A stretch of 64,000 nt of DNA from CAYPPG01 sp964412555 (GTDB taxonomy: Bacteria; Hinthialibacterota; Hinthialibacteria; Hinthialibacterales; Hinthialibacteraceae). Each line of letters opens with the position of its first letter. Within the stretch, counting starts at the first letter, position 1. Shown in pieces: positions 63,998-64,000 of the stretch. The translations under genes and the position numbers were made by a program. The stretch covers positions 124,001 to 188,000 of the forward strand of contig CAYPPG010000006.1 in the NCBI GenBank assembly GCA_964412555.1. Direction: 5' to 3'. The notes under the pieces are model-generated. The model searched no databases. It was not told where the DNA came from and saw only the letters and a list, made by a program, of their open reading frames with translations.

Positions 63998-64000
63998 GAG

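Noticed and set aside
1..64000. CRISPR arrays or rRNA genes
   Set aside because: No regularly spaced direct repeats or rRNA-like sequence were found on reading through; the only tandem repeats are in coding sequence.

Overview
The window looks like chromosomal DNA of an uncultured, Gram-negative-type bacterium of moderate G+C content. It carries Pal/OmpA-type lipoproteins, a TonB-dependent receptor, prepilin-type proteins and Tat-exported enzymes. Secreted families such as DUF1080, DUF4861-like, DUF4380-like and MocA/mandelate-racemase sugar-acid genes, a Thr/Pro-rich giant surface protein, and an Ala at the prepilin cleavage site recall candidate phyla such as Hinthialibacterota or Sumerlaeota. 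That placement is a guess from gene content. No rRNA or CRISPR array is present.

Layout. 1-3617: end of an NrfD/DsrP-type membrane subunit, a TPR-thioredoxin-propeller secreted protein and a haem-binding DUF3365-type lipoprotein. 3969-15359: a 3796-aa surface protein made of NHL repeats, about 22 PKD-like repeats with three fibro-slime domains nested in them, a Thr/Pro linker and C-terminal domains. 15616-31747: a catabolic region with a mandelate-racemase-like enzyme, Na+/solute symporter, Gfo/Idh/MocA dehydrogenase, class III aminotransferase, secreted hydrolases and an amidohydrolase, interrupted by an Rpn nuclease, a VWA-OmpA lipoprotein and a SMUG1-like uracil-DNA glycosylase. 31767-34624: YfiR plus TonB receptor. 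34901-40145: conserved SRP/ribosome operon (ylxM, ffh, rpsP, khpA, rimM, trmD, an RNA methyltransferase, rplS) ending in a strong terminator. 40308-45700: alcohol dehydrogenase, MFS transporter, an MNT nucleotidyltransferase with a truncated partner, the DarT/DarG toxin-antitoxin pair and a DUF2959 lipoprotein. 46270-54703: pilin-like protein, DUF1080 protein, EamA transporter, a two-component system with an NtrC-family (sigma-54) regulator, a Pal-like protein and a Tat-exported aldo/keto reductase. Between the last two lies a sigma-54-type promoter about 85 bp ahead of an intrinsic terminator with no ORF, a candidate small RNA.

54793-64000: a tRNA-Gln(CUG) gene followed by an accessory island, all genes on the minus strand: an excisionase-like HTH protein, a decayed primase, a conjugative-type ATPase cut at its C-terminus, a pseudopilin relic, a protein of four tandem C-x4-C-x2-H-x6-C modules, and an apparent operon with a Lon-type (S16) serine protease. 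The protease's C-terminal domain is clearly repeated as a stand-alone protein next door and more weakly in a third gene at the window end. This operon and the sigma-54 small RNA are the strongest candidates for undescribed biology here.
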